NCBI GenBank assembly: GCA_964478945.1
Contig: CAYZJV010000001.1
Coordinates: forward strand, 39,329 to 103,328
Reading direction: 5' to 3'
Length of the DNA stretch: 64,000 bases
Source of the DNA: CAYZJV01 sp964478945
GTDB taxonomy: Bacteria > Spirochaetota > Spirochaetia > Sphaerochaetales > Sphaerochaetaceae
Shown: positions 7,780 through 18,900 of the stretch, in pieces
How positions within the stretch are numbered: the first letter of the stretch is position 1
How the letters are laid out: every line of letters begins with the position of its first letter
Made by a program: the position numbers and the translations under genes
The notes under the pieces: generated by a model
What the model was told of the DNA's origin: nothing
What the model saw: the letters and a program-made list of their open reading frames with translations, nothing else
The model's database searches: none

Positions 7780-8411
7780 TACATGCGGTGATTGGAGAGG
7801 TGGTGCATGTGGGGGCCCAGATCGCGGTGTTGCGTACAAGCGGTGGTCTGGAGCTCGAGCTCATCATTTCGGCCCAGACTGCGAGCAAACTCTCCCAATT
7901 GCATGGCGATGCCAAAAGGCAAGTGCGGTTGCTCAGTTGGTTGCAGCACCGTGAGGACGGCATGACGCTCTATGGGTTCACCGATGAAGAGGAGAGGCTG
8001 CTCTTTTTGGAACTTATCAAGGTGAATGGGATCGGTCCGCGCCAAGCGATGAAAATCCTCAGTGGTGTCCAGGTGAGGGCATTTGTGAAGGCTTTGGACG
8101 ACAATGACTTGACCTTTCTCTCGTCGATACCTGGAGTGGGACCGAAGACCTCGCAAAAAATTGTGCTCGCACTCCGTGATACGGTGGTCTTCGACAATGC
8201 CAGGACTTCACGACAGGGTGCGGTTGGAACCGGCATGGACAAACGCTACGATGATCTTGTTGCCGCACTTTCGGATATGGGCTATGATAAACGCCAAGTC
8301 ATCGGAACCCTTACCGAATTGCTCGCCGAACACGGCGAACTGCTTGGTGGAAAGAGCCTTCAAGAGGCTGAGGAATTCCTGTTCAGGAATGCGATCATAA
8401 GGCTGGGTTGA
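7776..8411 (+). CDS. ruvA: Holliday junction branch migration protein RuvA
   Basis: Tetrameric junction-binding subunit that loads RuvB. I chose the ATG at 7776, in the ATGA overlap with ruvC and 5 bases after AGGAGG, giving 211 residues. Domain I (OB fold) covers about 1-65, the tandem helix-hairpin-helix motifs about 70-135 (VNGIGPRQAMKIL, IPGVGPKTSQKI), and the C-terminal UBA-like domain III about 155-211 binds RuvB. Confidence 0.95.
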   Translation: MIHAVIGEVVHVGAQIAVLRTSGGLELELIISAQTASKLSQLHGDAKRQVRLLSWLQHREDGMTLYGFTDEEERLLFLELIKVNGIGPRQAMKILSGVQVRAFVKALDDNDLTFLSSIPGVGPKTSQKIVLALRDTVVFDNARTSRQGAVGTGMDKRYDDLVAALSDMGYDKRQVIGTLTELLAEHGELLGGKSLQEAEEFLFRNAIIRLG

Positions 8412-9460
8412 TTGTGGATACCAATGAAATGCAAGAGACATCGATACTCTCCAGCACCTTCCAAAGCGACATGGATGTCCAGGAGAATATCCTCAGACCG
8501 AAGACCTTGGGAGATTTCCAGGGACAACAGAGGATCAAGGACAATCTCTCGGTGTTTATTCGTGCAGCGTTGGAGCGCGGGGATTCACTCGACCATGTGT
8601 TCCTCATTGGACCTCCCGGTCTCGGCAAGACCACACTCGCATCGATCATTGCCAACGAAATGGGTGCGGAGATCAGGATGACCAGTGCTCCCGCCCTCGA
8701 GAAACCTAAGGATCTCGCCGGAATCCTCACCAATGTGACCGAGGGAAGCATCTTCTTCATTGACGAGATACACAGGATGCGGCCTGCGCTCGAGGAGATG
8801 CTCTACATCGCCATGGAGGATTACGAGATCGATTGGGTGATCGGACAAGGTCCCGCCGCACGGACCATTCGGATCCCCATACCACGATTCACACTCATCG
8901 GTGCCACCACGAAGGCGGGTCAAGTATCTTCTCCACTCTATTCCCGGTTTGGAATCACCTGTCGGATCGAATTCTATCAGGAGGAGGAACTGGTGAAGAT
9001 CATCGGTCGTTCGTCCAAGATCCTGGATACCTCCATCACCGATTCGGCGATCAAGCTGCTGGCCAAGAGCTCGCGGGGAACTCCGAGGATCGCCAATAGA
9101 TTGCTGAGGAGGCTGCGCGATTATGCCACGGTATTGGGCAACGGTACCATCGATGACGACATCGTGCGGGTGAGTATGGAACGACTGGGCATAGACGGGG
9201 AAGGATTGGAGCAACAGGACAGGAATATTCTCAGGACAATCATCCAATTCTACGATGGTGGTCCGGTTGGTGCCGAGACGTTGGCGATTTCGGTCGGAGA
9301 GGCCATCGAATCGCTGGAGGATTTCTACGAACCCTACTTGATTCAAAAGGGATACCTGAAGCGGACTCCCCGTGGAAGGGTCGCCACATCCCTAGCCTAC
9401 GATCTGCTGCATATGGACTACAATAGGAAACCAGATGAAAACCAAGGAATACTCTTTTGA
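8408..9460 (+). CDS. ruvB: Holliday junction helicase motor RuvB
   Basis: Hexameric AAA+ ATPase driving branch migration. It has Walker A GPPGLGKTT, Walker B FIDEIHR, sensor GATTKAG and a C-terminal winged helix (about 270-345). The start is uncertain: the TTG at 8408 overlaps the ruvA stop, a GTG at 8414 and an ATG at 8429 are in frame, and all precede the conserved LRPKTLGDFQGQ, so function is unaffected. The 3' end overlaps queA by 26 bp. Confidence 0.94.
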   Translation: MIVDTNEMQETSILSSTFQSDMDVQENILRPKTLGDFQGQQRIKDNLSVFIRAALERGDSLDHVFLIGPPGLGKTTLASIIANEMGAEIRMTSAPALEKPKDLAGILTNVTEGSIFFIDEIHRMRPALEEMLYIAMEDYEIDWVIGQGPAARTIRIPIPRFTLIGATTKAGQVSSPLYSRFGITCRIEFYQEEELVKIIGRSSKILDTSITDSAIKLLAKSSRGTPRIANRLLRRLRDYATVLGNGTIDDDIVRVSMERLGIDGEGLEQQDRNILRTIIQFYDGGPVGAETLAISVGEAIESLEDFYEPYLIQKGYLKRTPRGRVATSLAYDLLHMDYNRKPDENQGILF

Positions 9461-10469
9461 TCTACCCGAGCACCTGATTGCCCAATATCCCAGCGATAGA
9501 AGGGGAGAAAGTCGTTTGTTGGTGCTCGACAGAAACACCGATGCACTCATTGATTCACAAATCTCCCACATCGCCGATTTCCTCGAAAGCGGATCGGTAA
9601 TGGTTGTGAACAACTCGAAGGTCCGCAAGGCGAGGGTATATGGTGAAAGTGAGACAGGAGGCAAGGTTGAATTCCTATTCCTCCATGAACTTTCCAATGG
9701 AATTTGGACCGCCATGGTCACCAAAAGCAAACGACAGAAAATCGGCAAGAGGTATCGCTTCACCAACTCCCAAGGAGAAGAATGGACCGCCACGATCATT
9801 GGTGATGAAGACGGGGGAAAACTTGTCGAATTCGATGTTCCGATCGACGAACACTTCTTTTCATCTTGTGGACATGTGCCGTTGCCCCCCTATATCAAGA
9901 GGGACGACACCTTCAGTGACGAGTCCCGTTACCAGACGGTCTACGCCGACAAATCCGGTTCGGTGGCCGCTCCGACGGCGGGACTTCATTTCACCGACGA
10001 GATCCTGAAAACCATCGAGGATAGGCACATCACCATCTGTCCCGTTACTTTGCACGTGGGACCGGGAACGTTCCTTCCGGTTCGGACCGAACATCTTGAG
10101 GATCATCCGATGCACCTCGAGCATTATGAGGTGCCCGAGACCACCGCCCGTTTGGTCGATGCGGCGAAAGCCGAAGGGAGACCTGTGGTCGCAGTCGGCA
10201 CAACAAGCGTCAGAACATTGGAATCGGCCTACGATATGGCCGAGAAACGATTGAGACCGGGAGAAGGCGCCACACGGTTGTTCATCATGCCACCCTACCG
10301 TTTCCAGGTGGTGGACATGTTGATGACCAACTTCCATACTCCCGAATCCACCTTGTTGGTCCTCGTCTCCGCATTCGCAGGCAAGAAGAGGATCCTGGAG
10401 GCCTATTCACATGCGGTATCGCACGAATACCGATTCTTCAGTTACGGTGATGCAATGTTGATCAGATGA
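9435..10469 (+). CDS. queA: S-adenosylmethionine:tRNA ribosyltransferase-isomerase
   Basis: Penultimate queuosine step: transfers the ribosyl part of SAM to preQ1 at position 34 of GUN tRNAs. The 344-residue product shows the family landmarks FDLPEHLIAQYP near the N-terminus, the APTAGLHFT motif and VGTTSVRTLES. The start lies inside ruvB, so translation is probably coupled. Its pathway partner tgt is 24 kb away in the rimP superoperon, so the two halves of queuosine insertion are split. The 3' end overlaps the convergent tmk gene by 8 bp. Confidence 0.95.
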   Translation: MKTKEYSFDLPEHLIAQYPSDRRGESRLLVLDRNTDALIDSQISHIADFLESGSVMVVNNSKVRKARVYGESETGGKVEFLFLHELSNGIWTAMVTKSKRQKIGKRYRFTNSQGEEWTATIIGDEDGGKLVEFDVPIDEHFFSSCGHVPLPPYIKRDDTFSDESRYQTVYADKSGSVAAPTAGLHFTDEILKTIEDRHITICPVTLHVGPGTFLPVRTEHLEDHPMHLEHYEVPETTARLVDAAKAEGRPVVAVGTTSVRTLESAYDMAEKRLRPGEGATRLFIMPPYRFQVVDMLMTNFHTPESTLLVLVSAFAGKKRILEAYSHAVSHEYRFFSYGDAMLIR

Positions 10470-11082
10470 TGGAATCTTCCCTCAGGATTGCAAGGATCCG
10501 TTCGGTGATCTCTTGCTTGGCAAGTGTTCCATCGATTCGGATGAGATTGACCTCATCGGGAAGATCACCGAAGATCAATTCATAGTTGTCCTTCACTTGG
10601 GCCAGAAATTCCTGACGTTCGAACAATTCCCTTTCATCCTTTCTTGAATCGATCCTTTCGAGACAGGCTTCGATGGGAGTGTCTATGTAGACGATATATT
10701 TGGGAATCGGGAAATCATTGAGCGCATTGACCCGTTCGAATCCACAATCGACCGATTGGTAGGCGAGTGACGAAAACAGATATCGGTCGGATATCACGAC
10801 GGTTCCCTTCTTGAGGTAATCGACGATCCCGGTCATGGGATGATGCAAGTGATCCTCCCTATCGGCGGAAAACAGCATCGCAAGAGCCAACGGAGTGGTG
10901 ACGACCTCCTTCCGCAAGACACTTCTCACCAAATTCCCCAAGGGGGAGGCCGTTGGTTCGAATGTGGCGTGGCAATGGATTCCAGCTTGGTCGAAAGCCA
11001 CTGCAAGGGCTTTCATTTGGGTCGTGGTACCAGCCCCATCCAAACCTTCCACCACAATGAAACGATCAAGTACATCCTGCAT
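10462..11082 (-). CDS. tmk: Thymidylate kinase
   Basis: Phosphorylates dTMP to dTDP. The 206-residue product has the P-loop GLDGAGTTTQ (about 14-23), the FEPT segment and the DRYLFSSLAYQ motif (DR[YH] box), all typical of bacterial TMK. A Shine-Dalgarno AAGGAG precedes the ATG. It is convergent with queA and divergent from tamB, so it is monocistronic. Confidence 0.94.
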   Translation of the reverse strand: MQDVLDRFIVVEGLDGAGTTTQMKALAVAFDQAGIHCHATFEPTASPLGNLVRSVLRKEVVTTPLALAMLFSADREDHLHHPMTGIVDYLKKGTVVISDRYLFSSLAYQSVDCGFERVNALNDFPIPKYIVYIDTPIEACLERIDSRKDERELFERQEFLAQVKDNYELIFGDLPDEVNLIRIDGTLAKQEITERILAILREDSII

Positions 11083-11118
11083 GGGACACCTCTCCTTGGT
11101 TGCTGCTGTTCTTAGTCA

Positions 11119-11147
11119 ATCTTACCCAAGGCAGGCGTGAATGGCAA
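11119..11147 (-). promoter_or_regulatory. Predicted promoter of tmk
   Basis: On the minus strand TTGCCA (11142-11147), a 17-bp spacer and TAAGAT (11119-11124), about 37 bp before the tmk start codon. The opposite strand of this gap also holds TATACT (11206-11211), a possible -10 for tamB, but its -35 is poor. Confidence 0.45.
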
Positions 11148-11232
11148 CTCCCCGGATTCACTTCTCCAAGGGGAAAAAAGGGTAGGTAAAGCCACTGTTT
11201 CCAGTTATACTGATACGCACACGGATGGACCA

Positions 11233-14200
11233 ATGAAATATCATACGACAATCTCCAACAGTATCGCATCCCTCGTAATACTCATCGCCGTGGTGCTTTC
11301 GGTCCTCGTGATGGGTGGTATGAAAGTCCTTCCCGACTTCACCGATGCGCTGTCGGAATCTATTGTACAGAGGTTGTCCGGTGATGGAACAAGAACCGTG
11401 GGGATTTCCTCCATCGACGCATCCCTGTTCTCCGATATCGTGCTGAACGATATCAAGGTTGCCGACGGTTCCGGCGATGTGGTTGTTTCCATCGGGAAAT
11501 TGACCATCGATGTGCCCGCCTACGGTCTGATCTGGAATCGTCTGCTGCCGAAACGGATCGGCATCTCGATGGAACAGGTCGATGCATCGGTTGATCAGAA
11601 CGAATTGCTGCAATGGTTCTCCAATGAAGCGAGTGCTGGTGAGTCGTTTCCTCTCGATCCCCTGCTCTCTGGTCGGACGATCATGCTGGAGATGCAGGGA
11701 ACCTCCCTTGCATATTCGCTGGAAGACCTGGTCATGTCCATCGATGGATTCGACCTGTATGCCACGATTGCCGATGGAATACTCTCCGAGGCATCATTGG
11801 ATGCGAATCGTTTCCTCCTTGGTGCATCTGGTGCGGAGGCTGCAGCAAAAAACCCCTCCATTGCCTTCGGCAGTACCGTTGCGGAAGGACGAGGGTTGAG
11901 GTTGGTTTCCGATTCAGTGGAAATTGCCATTCCGAACCAAAGGATTGCATTCTCAGCGGAATCCATGGGGGCTTCACTCGTCTCACCATCATTGTCGGAG
12001 CTTCTTTCCTTGGATGGAGATGTCGTACTTACGGCTGAAGGAGGCCTGTGGTCGGTCGGATTGGGAGATGATGTGCTGCGGTTCCAATCCGACACTTTTG
12101 GAGTCGATGGCACATTGGTCGGAGGTTCCCTCGGGCTTCTTGAGCTGGGAATACCCAAGGCCAACCTCACCTATGGCAGTTGGGAACTCTTGCTCGATTC
12201 CACCGAGGCCTTGTTGTCCCTAGGGGATGATACGTTGGAGGCATCGCTGCGCTCTCCCGGTTCCTACATACTCAAACATGAACTCAGCCCCTTGGTGCGG
12301 ATCGAGACTCCCAATGTGGCCTATTCGATGAATACACTGTTCGAACAGGTGCAGTTCGATGCCGCGAATATCGTTGGTTCCTCGATTGAACACATCGGAA
12401 AATTGTTGGATTACAATATCTCTTCCATCGAATCGTTGGCCACAATCGATCCCTATATACTGGCGATCAGAAATAGGAATGAATCATCGCTTACCGCAGA
12501 AACCAGTTTCGATATCGAAATGGAGACCAAATTGCCATTCTTGCCCGACATTTCGGGACAAGTGTCGGGATCGATCGCATTCGATCGACAATTGGTTCCC
12601 AGTGATGCAAGACTCTTTCTCGGTGAATTCACCAGTGGACAGTTGGATGGAAGCATCGATGCGAGTGTCGCCTACCGTGCCGGTGAAGACATCGATTTCT
12701 CCTTGACCCATACCAATGGAATCGAACTCGTGGTGGACCATAGGATTGCACAGAATTCTTCCAGGGTATCACTACGTTTGGACGATATGAAGCCGTACCG
12801 TTTCCTCTCCGTGGTGGAGAAGTTTTCCCCAACCGTGGCGGCACTCCTCGCTCCCGAAACGTCATTGCAGGGAAACATCAACATGACGATTGCGAACGAT
12901 CTTGAAAATGGTAGGGGAACGGCAGAAATCGGTATTGCGAATCTTGCGGTCGATGAACAGCGTTTCAATCTCGCCACCACCTTCACTGGGAGCCTCGATA
13001 GTGAAGTGTTGTCGATCGATCTCGCCACCTTGACCACCGAAGGGTACCGCCTCTCCTACATCGGATCCATGGATAGGACCCGTCTGTTTCCCGAAGGTAC
13101 CCTTACCATAAGTGATGTCGAAAGTGGTGAAGAGATGGTTTCGGCCGACTTCAACCGTCTTTCCAAACAGAGTTACCAATACCGCATCACTTCCCCGTCG
13201 ATGGTTGGGTCAAGTCTTGATGGTGACGTGTCGTGGTCTGAGAGGGGAGATGTGAATGCACGGGGAGTGCTTTCAGTTCCGAAAGCGACCTATCCTTTGA
13301 CTATCAACTATGCATTCGATGAGGGACGAATTATTCTCGGTTCGGAAGATTTGACGGCATCCCTCGATTTTACGACGGTTCCCGGACATATCGCCTTTGG
13401 TTTGGAGACGGATGCGCTTGCATTGCCTCCGATCACCTCGGGACCGCTTTCCGGCAGGGCCTTCGTCACAGGAACCATTGCAGCCGATTTTTCACTTGCC
13501 GAGGAACTGTTCATCATCAATTCCCCCTCGCTTCTTCTAGAAGGGCTTTCCTGGCGTGATGAGAAACCCTTCTCCTTGCGATTCGCTCTGGATGCCGATT
13601 CCCGTGAATTGAGATTGCACGATATGCTTTATGAAGATGCCGCGGGACCGTTGCGAGGTTACCTGACGATATCCAACCGTTCTTTGCTCGAATTGACACA
13701 AGGGGTGCTGTTCGATTTCTCGGCCTTGGCCGATGTGAGGGGTGCCGGTAGAGAACGGATCTCCATATCATTCGATCATGATGAAACGGATCGTTCCACT
13801 GCAAGCGGAGTGGTGTCCCTGCAAGATTTCAATGTAGGAAGGTTCCCCTGGTTTGCTCCCGATGCAATGGCCGATTTCGTCTTCGTGGGGAAAACCGACC
13901 TGTCTTCCCTTATGTTGGGCCATGCAAGTGCATCCCTCGCATCCTCTGCAGATACAAGCGAATGGAAAACCGATCTTCATTTTACCGAAAGCGGGATTAT
14001 GGTTTCCGAATTGTCGTTCGAACGGGGCACCACCAGGGTAGCCGTCGAACGTGCGGCATTACCCTACGAAGGGGAATCTTCGGTTTCCCTCTCGGCCAGA
14101 GTGGAATCACCATTGGTATGGCGTGATGGCGACACAAGCGGGAAAGCCGAGGTGACCTTTGGATTACCTGCCTCCACCGATTTCTTTTCCTGGTTGGACA

Positions 14201-15945
14201 ACCTTCCCACATCCTTGGAAATGTTGCCCGAACTGAAGGCAACGCATTCGGATGTGAGCCTGTATGGTATGGTGCCATGGAAAGTGGGCACCCATATCGT
14301 ACGTTTCTCGGATGATTCGATCATTGTGGACAAAGGTGATCGCGGCACGTTGTCCGGTTCCTACAATTACCGTACGGGGTATCTCGATGTGCTCGCTTCG
14401 GAAGGATTTCCGATTCCCATGAGAGCCTTCGGCACGGTGGGGAATGGGAAAATTTCCCTCATGATGGAGAATATCAGGTTTGACCTGAAGTATCTCAATG
14501 CGATATTCGCCGAACCGATCATTACGTTCCAGAAGGGGAAGGCTTTTGGAAACCTCTTGATCGACGGGTCGCTCGATGATCCCGACTACTACGGAACATT
14601 GAAAGCCGATTCCATCGATGTCACCACATTCTGGACTGTTGGAGAAAGTTTCTCACTAAAGAATCCCGTCATGACGGTCTCCGAACATAGTGCCGTTGTC
14701 GCGGCCTCTCCGGTATCGGCCGTACATGAATCGGGACGACGTACCACCGGAACAATCCAAATGGAATTCACAGTGGAACAATGGGGTTTTCCACACTATC
14801 GGATCGATATATTGGAGATCACCGATCCGATTTCCATCTGGATACCCATTCCCGATATCGATGTGAACATCGAGACGATGGTATCCGGTAGTTTTTCGAT
14901 CGATGGGTATGCCACCGAAGAGACCCTTTATGGGGATGTGACCGTATCGGAAGGGAAGATCTCGTTCGGAGTTCCGGAATTACCCATCTGGTTCGTACCA
15001 AAGACTCGGACCAACATCGATATGACCCTTCGCACAGGTAGAAACGTCTCGTTCATCTTCCCCAATGAGGAGTCGCCCATCATACGTGCAACCTTTGCCG
15101 ATGGACAGGAACTGGGCTTGTCGGTGAAGGCTCCATCCATGGTGACCACTTTCGCCGGCGAACTGGCCTTCCGCAGTGGTGAGATCTACTATGTGCAGAA
15201 GAATTTCTATATCACCGAAGGCTCGTTGCGATTCCCTACACGTGGAATTGGCTTGGATTCCGATTTTCTACCTCGTCTGAATCTTAGGGCGAGACTGCGT
15301 GAGTTTGAACCTGACGGTACCAGGGTGGACATCTTCATGGTGTTGCAGGATGCGAGGTTCGACGATTTGAATCCTCGTTTCGAATCGATTCCCCTCAGAT
15401 CGACCAATGAGATTCTCGAGTTGCTCGGTCAGAATATCGTGACCGCAGGGAGTGCAAGGGAGAGTGGACTCACCTCCGTGGTGGCTGTGGCATCCGCTGC
15501 GACGGATGTGATTTCACGTTTGGGAATCCTGCAAAACACGACGATTTCGCTCGGGTTCTCCAGCATCATCAGGGAATCCTTGGGCCTCGATGTGTTCACC
15601 ATCAGGACAAACCTTCTGCAGAACATCTTGTTCGATGCGTTGCCGGGCGTGGTTGCGGACACCACCGTAAGTCCGATCGCACGCTACTTGGACAATACCA
15701 CCATGTACATAGGCAAGTACCTTTTGGAAGATTTCTACCTGCAGGGAATGCTTCATTTTAGGAGAGCGTCAATCGGTGGAGTCAATTCATTCTTGACAAA
15801 TGATTTGCGAATAGATACCGAACTCAGTGTGGAATGGACCAATCCATTGGCCACCTTCAGTTTCTTCACACAACCCGAAGAGTTGTCGGTTTTCGATTTA
15901 TTCGATACTATGGGATTCAGTATTACAAAGCGTTTCGAATTCTAG
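11233..15945 (+). CDS. tamB: TamB-like translocation and assembly module protein
   Basis: Very large inner-membrane-anchored protein that spans the periplasm; TamB and other AsmA-like bridge proteins are linked to outer-membrane protein assembly and phospholipid transport. I start at the ATG at 11233, which opens a signal anchor (about 8-30, SNSIASLVILIAVVLSVLVMG), giving 1570 residues. The body is an unbroken series of short beta strands typical of the beta-taco/groove fold. The C-terminal DUF490/TamB region (about 1250-1570) contains GEIYYVQKNFYITEGSLRF and ends in FSITKRFEF. It is followed 12 bp later by bamA, the classic pairing with an Omp85 protein. Confidence 0.88.
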   Translation: MKYHTTISNSIASLVILIAVVLSVLVMGGMKVLPDFTDALSESIVQRLSGDGTRTVGISSIDASLFSDIVLNDIKVADGSGDVVVSIGKLTIDVPAYGLIWNRLLPKRIGISMEQVDASVDQNELLQWFSNEASAGESFPLDPLLSGRTIMLEMQGTSLAYSLEDLVMSIDGFDLYATIADGILSEASLDANRFLLGASGAEAAAKNPSIAFGSTVAEGRGLRLVSDSVEIAIPNQRIAFSAESMGASLVSPSLSELLSLDGDVVLTAEGGLWSVGLGDDVLRFQSDTFGVDGTLVGGSLGLLELGIPKANLTYGSWELLLDSTEALLSLGDDTLEASLRSPGSYILKHELSPLVRIETPNVAYSMNTLFEQVQFDAANIVGSSIEHIGKLLDYNISSIESLATIDPYILAIRNRNESSLTAETSFDIEMETKLPFLPDISGQVSGSIAFDRQLVPSDARLFLGEFTSGQLDGSIDASVAYRAGEDIDFSLTHTNGIELVVDHRIAQNSSRVSLRLDDMKPYRFLSVVEKFSPTVAALLAPETSLQGNINMTIANDLENGRGTAEIGIANLAVDEQRFNLATTFTGSLDSEVLSIDLATLTTEGYRLSYIGSMDRTRLFPEGTLTISDVESGEEMVSADFNRLSKQSYQYRITSPSMVGSSLDGDVSWSERGDVNARGVLSVPKATYPLTINYAFDEGRIILGSEDLTASLDFTTVPGHIAFGLETDALALPPITSGPLSGRAFVTGTIAADFSLAEELFIINSPSLLLEGLSWRDEKPFSLRFALDADSRELRLHDMLYEDAAGPLRGYLTISNRSLLELTQGVLFDFSALADVRGAGRERISISFDHDETDRSTASGVVSLQDFNVGRFPWFAPDAMADFVFVGKTDLSSLMLGHASASLASSADTSEWKTDLHFTESGIMVSELSFERGTTRVAVERAALPYEGESSVSLSARVESPLVWRDGDTSGKAEVTFGLPASTDFFSWLDNLPTSLEMLPELKATHSDVSLYGMVPWKVGTHIVRFSDDSIIVDKGDRGTLSGSYNYRTGYLDVLASEGFPIPMRAFGTVGNGKISLMMENIRFDLKYLNAIFAEPIITFQKGKAFGNLLIDGSLDDPDYYGTLKADSIDVTTFWTVGESFSLKNPVMTVSEHSAVVAASPVSAVHESGRRTTGTIQMEFTVEQWGFPHYRIDILEITDPISIWIPIPDIDVNIETMVSGSFSIDGYATEETLYGDVTVSEGKISFGVPELPIWFVPKTRTNIDMTLRTGRNVSFIFPNEESPIIRATFADGQELGLSVKAPSMVTTFAGELAFRSGEIYYVQKNFYITEGSLRFPTRGIGLDSDFLPRLNLRARLREFEPDGTRVDIFMVLQDARFDDLNPRFESIPLRSTNEILELLGQNIVTAGSARESGLTSVVAVASAATDVISRLGILQNTTISLGFSSIIRESLGLDVFTIRTNLLQNILFDALPGVVADTTVSPIARYLDNTTMYIGKYLLEDFYLQGMLHFRRASIGGVNSFLTNDLRIDTELSVEWTNPLATFSFFTQPEELSVFDLFDTMGFSITKRFEF

Positions 15946-15957
15946 TAAGGAGTACCC

Positions 15958-18900
15958 ATGCTGCGTACCAGAACCATTGCCATCCTCTTGTGTATCTTGA
16001 TCATGCCTACCTTGTTGGCCGACACACCGGCTTTGGAGGCTTGGTGGGAAGGCAAACCCATCGAGGAATTCGTATATGTGGATCTTGATTCGATCGAAGG
16101 GTCCCAAATCGATCCATTCGTGGAGCCATTGGTCGGAACTCCCTATGATCAGGATGCGATCGACGAGGCCCGGGAAAAGCTTCTTGCGACAGGCTGGTTT
16201 GTGGAAGCCCTGTTCATTCCATCGCGTGTCGACGGTTCAACCGAAAAGACCATGGTCTATATCGAATTCGTCGAACGCAAAAAATTGGTGGATATCAATT
16301 TCAGTGGCAACAAGTTCATCAAGACCGAAGAATTGCGCCAAGCCATCGGACTGAAAGAGGATGTGATGTTCGACACCACGATGATGGATCGGGCAGTACA
16401 ATCGATCAAACGGTTCTATGCGTCCAGAGGATATGATCGTGTCGATGTGGTTCCTTCCTACGAATCCTCCTCCGATGGAGAGGGTATCGTGCTCTCCTTC
16501 GCGATCACCGAATACGATTGGTATTTGGATAAACCTATCAGATCCTTCACCTACAAAGGTCTGAAGAATGTGTCGAAGGACACATTGGACGATATCACCT
16601 ATCCATTTGTCGGCAAGCCGTTCACGAAGAAGCTGTACTCCGAGCTGGAAGCCAAGTTGAACGAATTGCTGGCCTTCAGCGTATTCCAGGCAGAAGCGAA
16701 ACGGGGAGGCACGAACAACAACGAACTTACCATAGAATTCAATTTCACCGAGTTGCCGGTGATCGATGCCATTCAGTTCCAGGGAAACAATGGCATACGT
16801 GCAAATGTGCTTGAGGATGAACTCACCATAAAGACTGGGGAATTCCTCTCGCTGAGCAGGGTGAATGCTGGCAAGGAATCCTTGAAGAGCCTGTATCTCG
16901 AACGTGGGTATGCCGATGTGAAGGTCGATTCTTCGTACGTCATCGATGAGCAGACCAATACACTTGACCTCACCTACACCATAGTCGAGGGCAGGCGATG
17001 GAAGATCGGTGAATTGGTCTTCGAAGGCAATGACAGGCTCGGTACCTCCGTACTGCAGAAAACGATCTCCACAAAGGTACAGTCCTTGTTCAATTCGGGC
17101 AATTATGTTGCTTCCAAGATAGCTTCCGATACCCAAGCGATATTGTTGAAGTACCAACAGAATGGGTTCATCGATGCGAAGGTGCTCGATGTGAGGCTTG
17201 AGGATATTCCTCAGGATGATCCCGATATCCGGAAGCTCCGTGTGGTCTTTGTGATCGAGGAATCGGAGCAATGGTATTTCGGCGGGATAGAGGTCGAAGG
17301 CAACACCGTCTACACCGATGAGGAGATCCGGAATCTGCTCACCATGCAGAAGGGGAGTGTACTCGACATCTCCAAAGTACAATCGGAGATCAGCAGGATC
17401 GCCGACCTGTATTGGAATGAAGGATATGTGGAGAACCAGATCGATATCCAGGAGACGAGGAACACCGAAACCCAGACAGTTTCCTATACGATGAAGATCG
17501 TGGAGAGGGGACAGGCCACGGTACAAGAGGTGATCATCAGGGGATTGACGAAAACGAAACCCTACGTATTGGAAAGGGAGTTGGCACTCCATGAAGGAGA
17601 TATCTTCAGCAAGGCGACATATGTGAAGAGTGCGCAGAATCTCTACAATACCGGTTTGTTGACCGATGTGGTCCCTTCCATCAGCTATGGTACCGAGGAA
17701 AATACCGTGGTGGTGACCTACGATGTGACCGAAGGCAATCAGATGAACATCGGATTCGGTGCCACTTTTGGAGGCAATGTCGAAGGGTTCCCTGTGAGCG
17801 GATTCCTCTCTTGGTCCGACACCAACCTTGGCGGAACCGGTCGTGATTTGGAGATCATGACCGAACTCTCGCCCGATTCGCAGACAGCCTCAATCGCATT
17901 CCGCGATTCCTGGGTGAAGGACAAGCGCTGGAGCAATGCGGTGAACCTCTCCTTCAACCGCAGCACCTACGGCAATGGAATGATACTTGGAGATGGTTCT
18001 CCAGACACCCGTTTGAGGGACAACAAGGCCTATCCGTATCCCTATGCGAGCTATGATGCGTGGTTGGCCGATGGGAAACCCACTCCGGATTCCGAATTCC
18101 TGATGGGATACGAGTATCTGAAGATTGGATTGGGCTACACCACCGGCTACACGTTCGTATTCGATTCGGGGCGGCTCTCTTTTTCGGTGGGACCTTCGTT
18201 GACTCTCAATAGAGCCTATTACGATACCAACATCTTTACTCCATACGACTACTTGATCGGACAATACGGGGAGGCATGGAAGTTCTCCAATAGGATCGGA
18301 ATCTCGGTGAGCTGGGATGGACGGGATTTGATCGACAACACCACCAAGGGATATCTTCTCACCCAAAGCGTCACGTACGCGGGTGGTGTCCTCGGTGGAT
18401 TGTCCAATTACATCAGGACATCGAGCAGCCTTTCCGCGTTCCTGAAGGTCTTCGAAATCCCCGGTGAAAAACCGACCCCCGGCGTGGTGAGTTTCAACAC
18501 CACCGCAAGTCTGATGATGGATCAATATTATCCTGTGGATTCTGGAACCTGGGACTGGGGAATGAGTGCTTCCAAATACGAATACCTCTATATCGATGGG
18601 ATGACGATCGCGAGGGGATTCTCTCCCCAATTCTACTTCGAGTTCCTCTGGGATTCTTCTCTCGAGTTCAGCATTCAGATTGCCGAGAATGTATTGTGGG
18701 GTGAGGCGTTCGTGAGTGCGACCGGAACCTCTGGAGATCTTTCCACCATGGTTTCGACACCCTTGGATTGGTATTTCGCCGCAGGAATCGGTATCCGTCT
18801 GAAGATTCCAGGGTTCCCACTAGGACTCTATCTGGTGAAGAACGCCACCATGGAGGCAAATGGTCCCTTTACATTCGATCCGGGTACCATTTTCCGCAAT

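Noticed and set aside
16237..17592. A 451-codon minus-strand frame
   Set aside because: Complement of the bamA POTRA region, same shadow effect.
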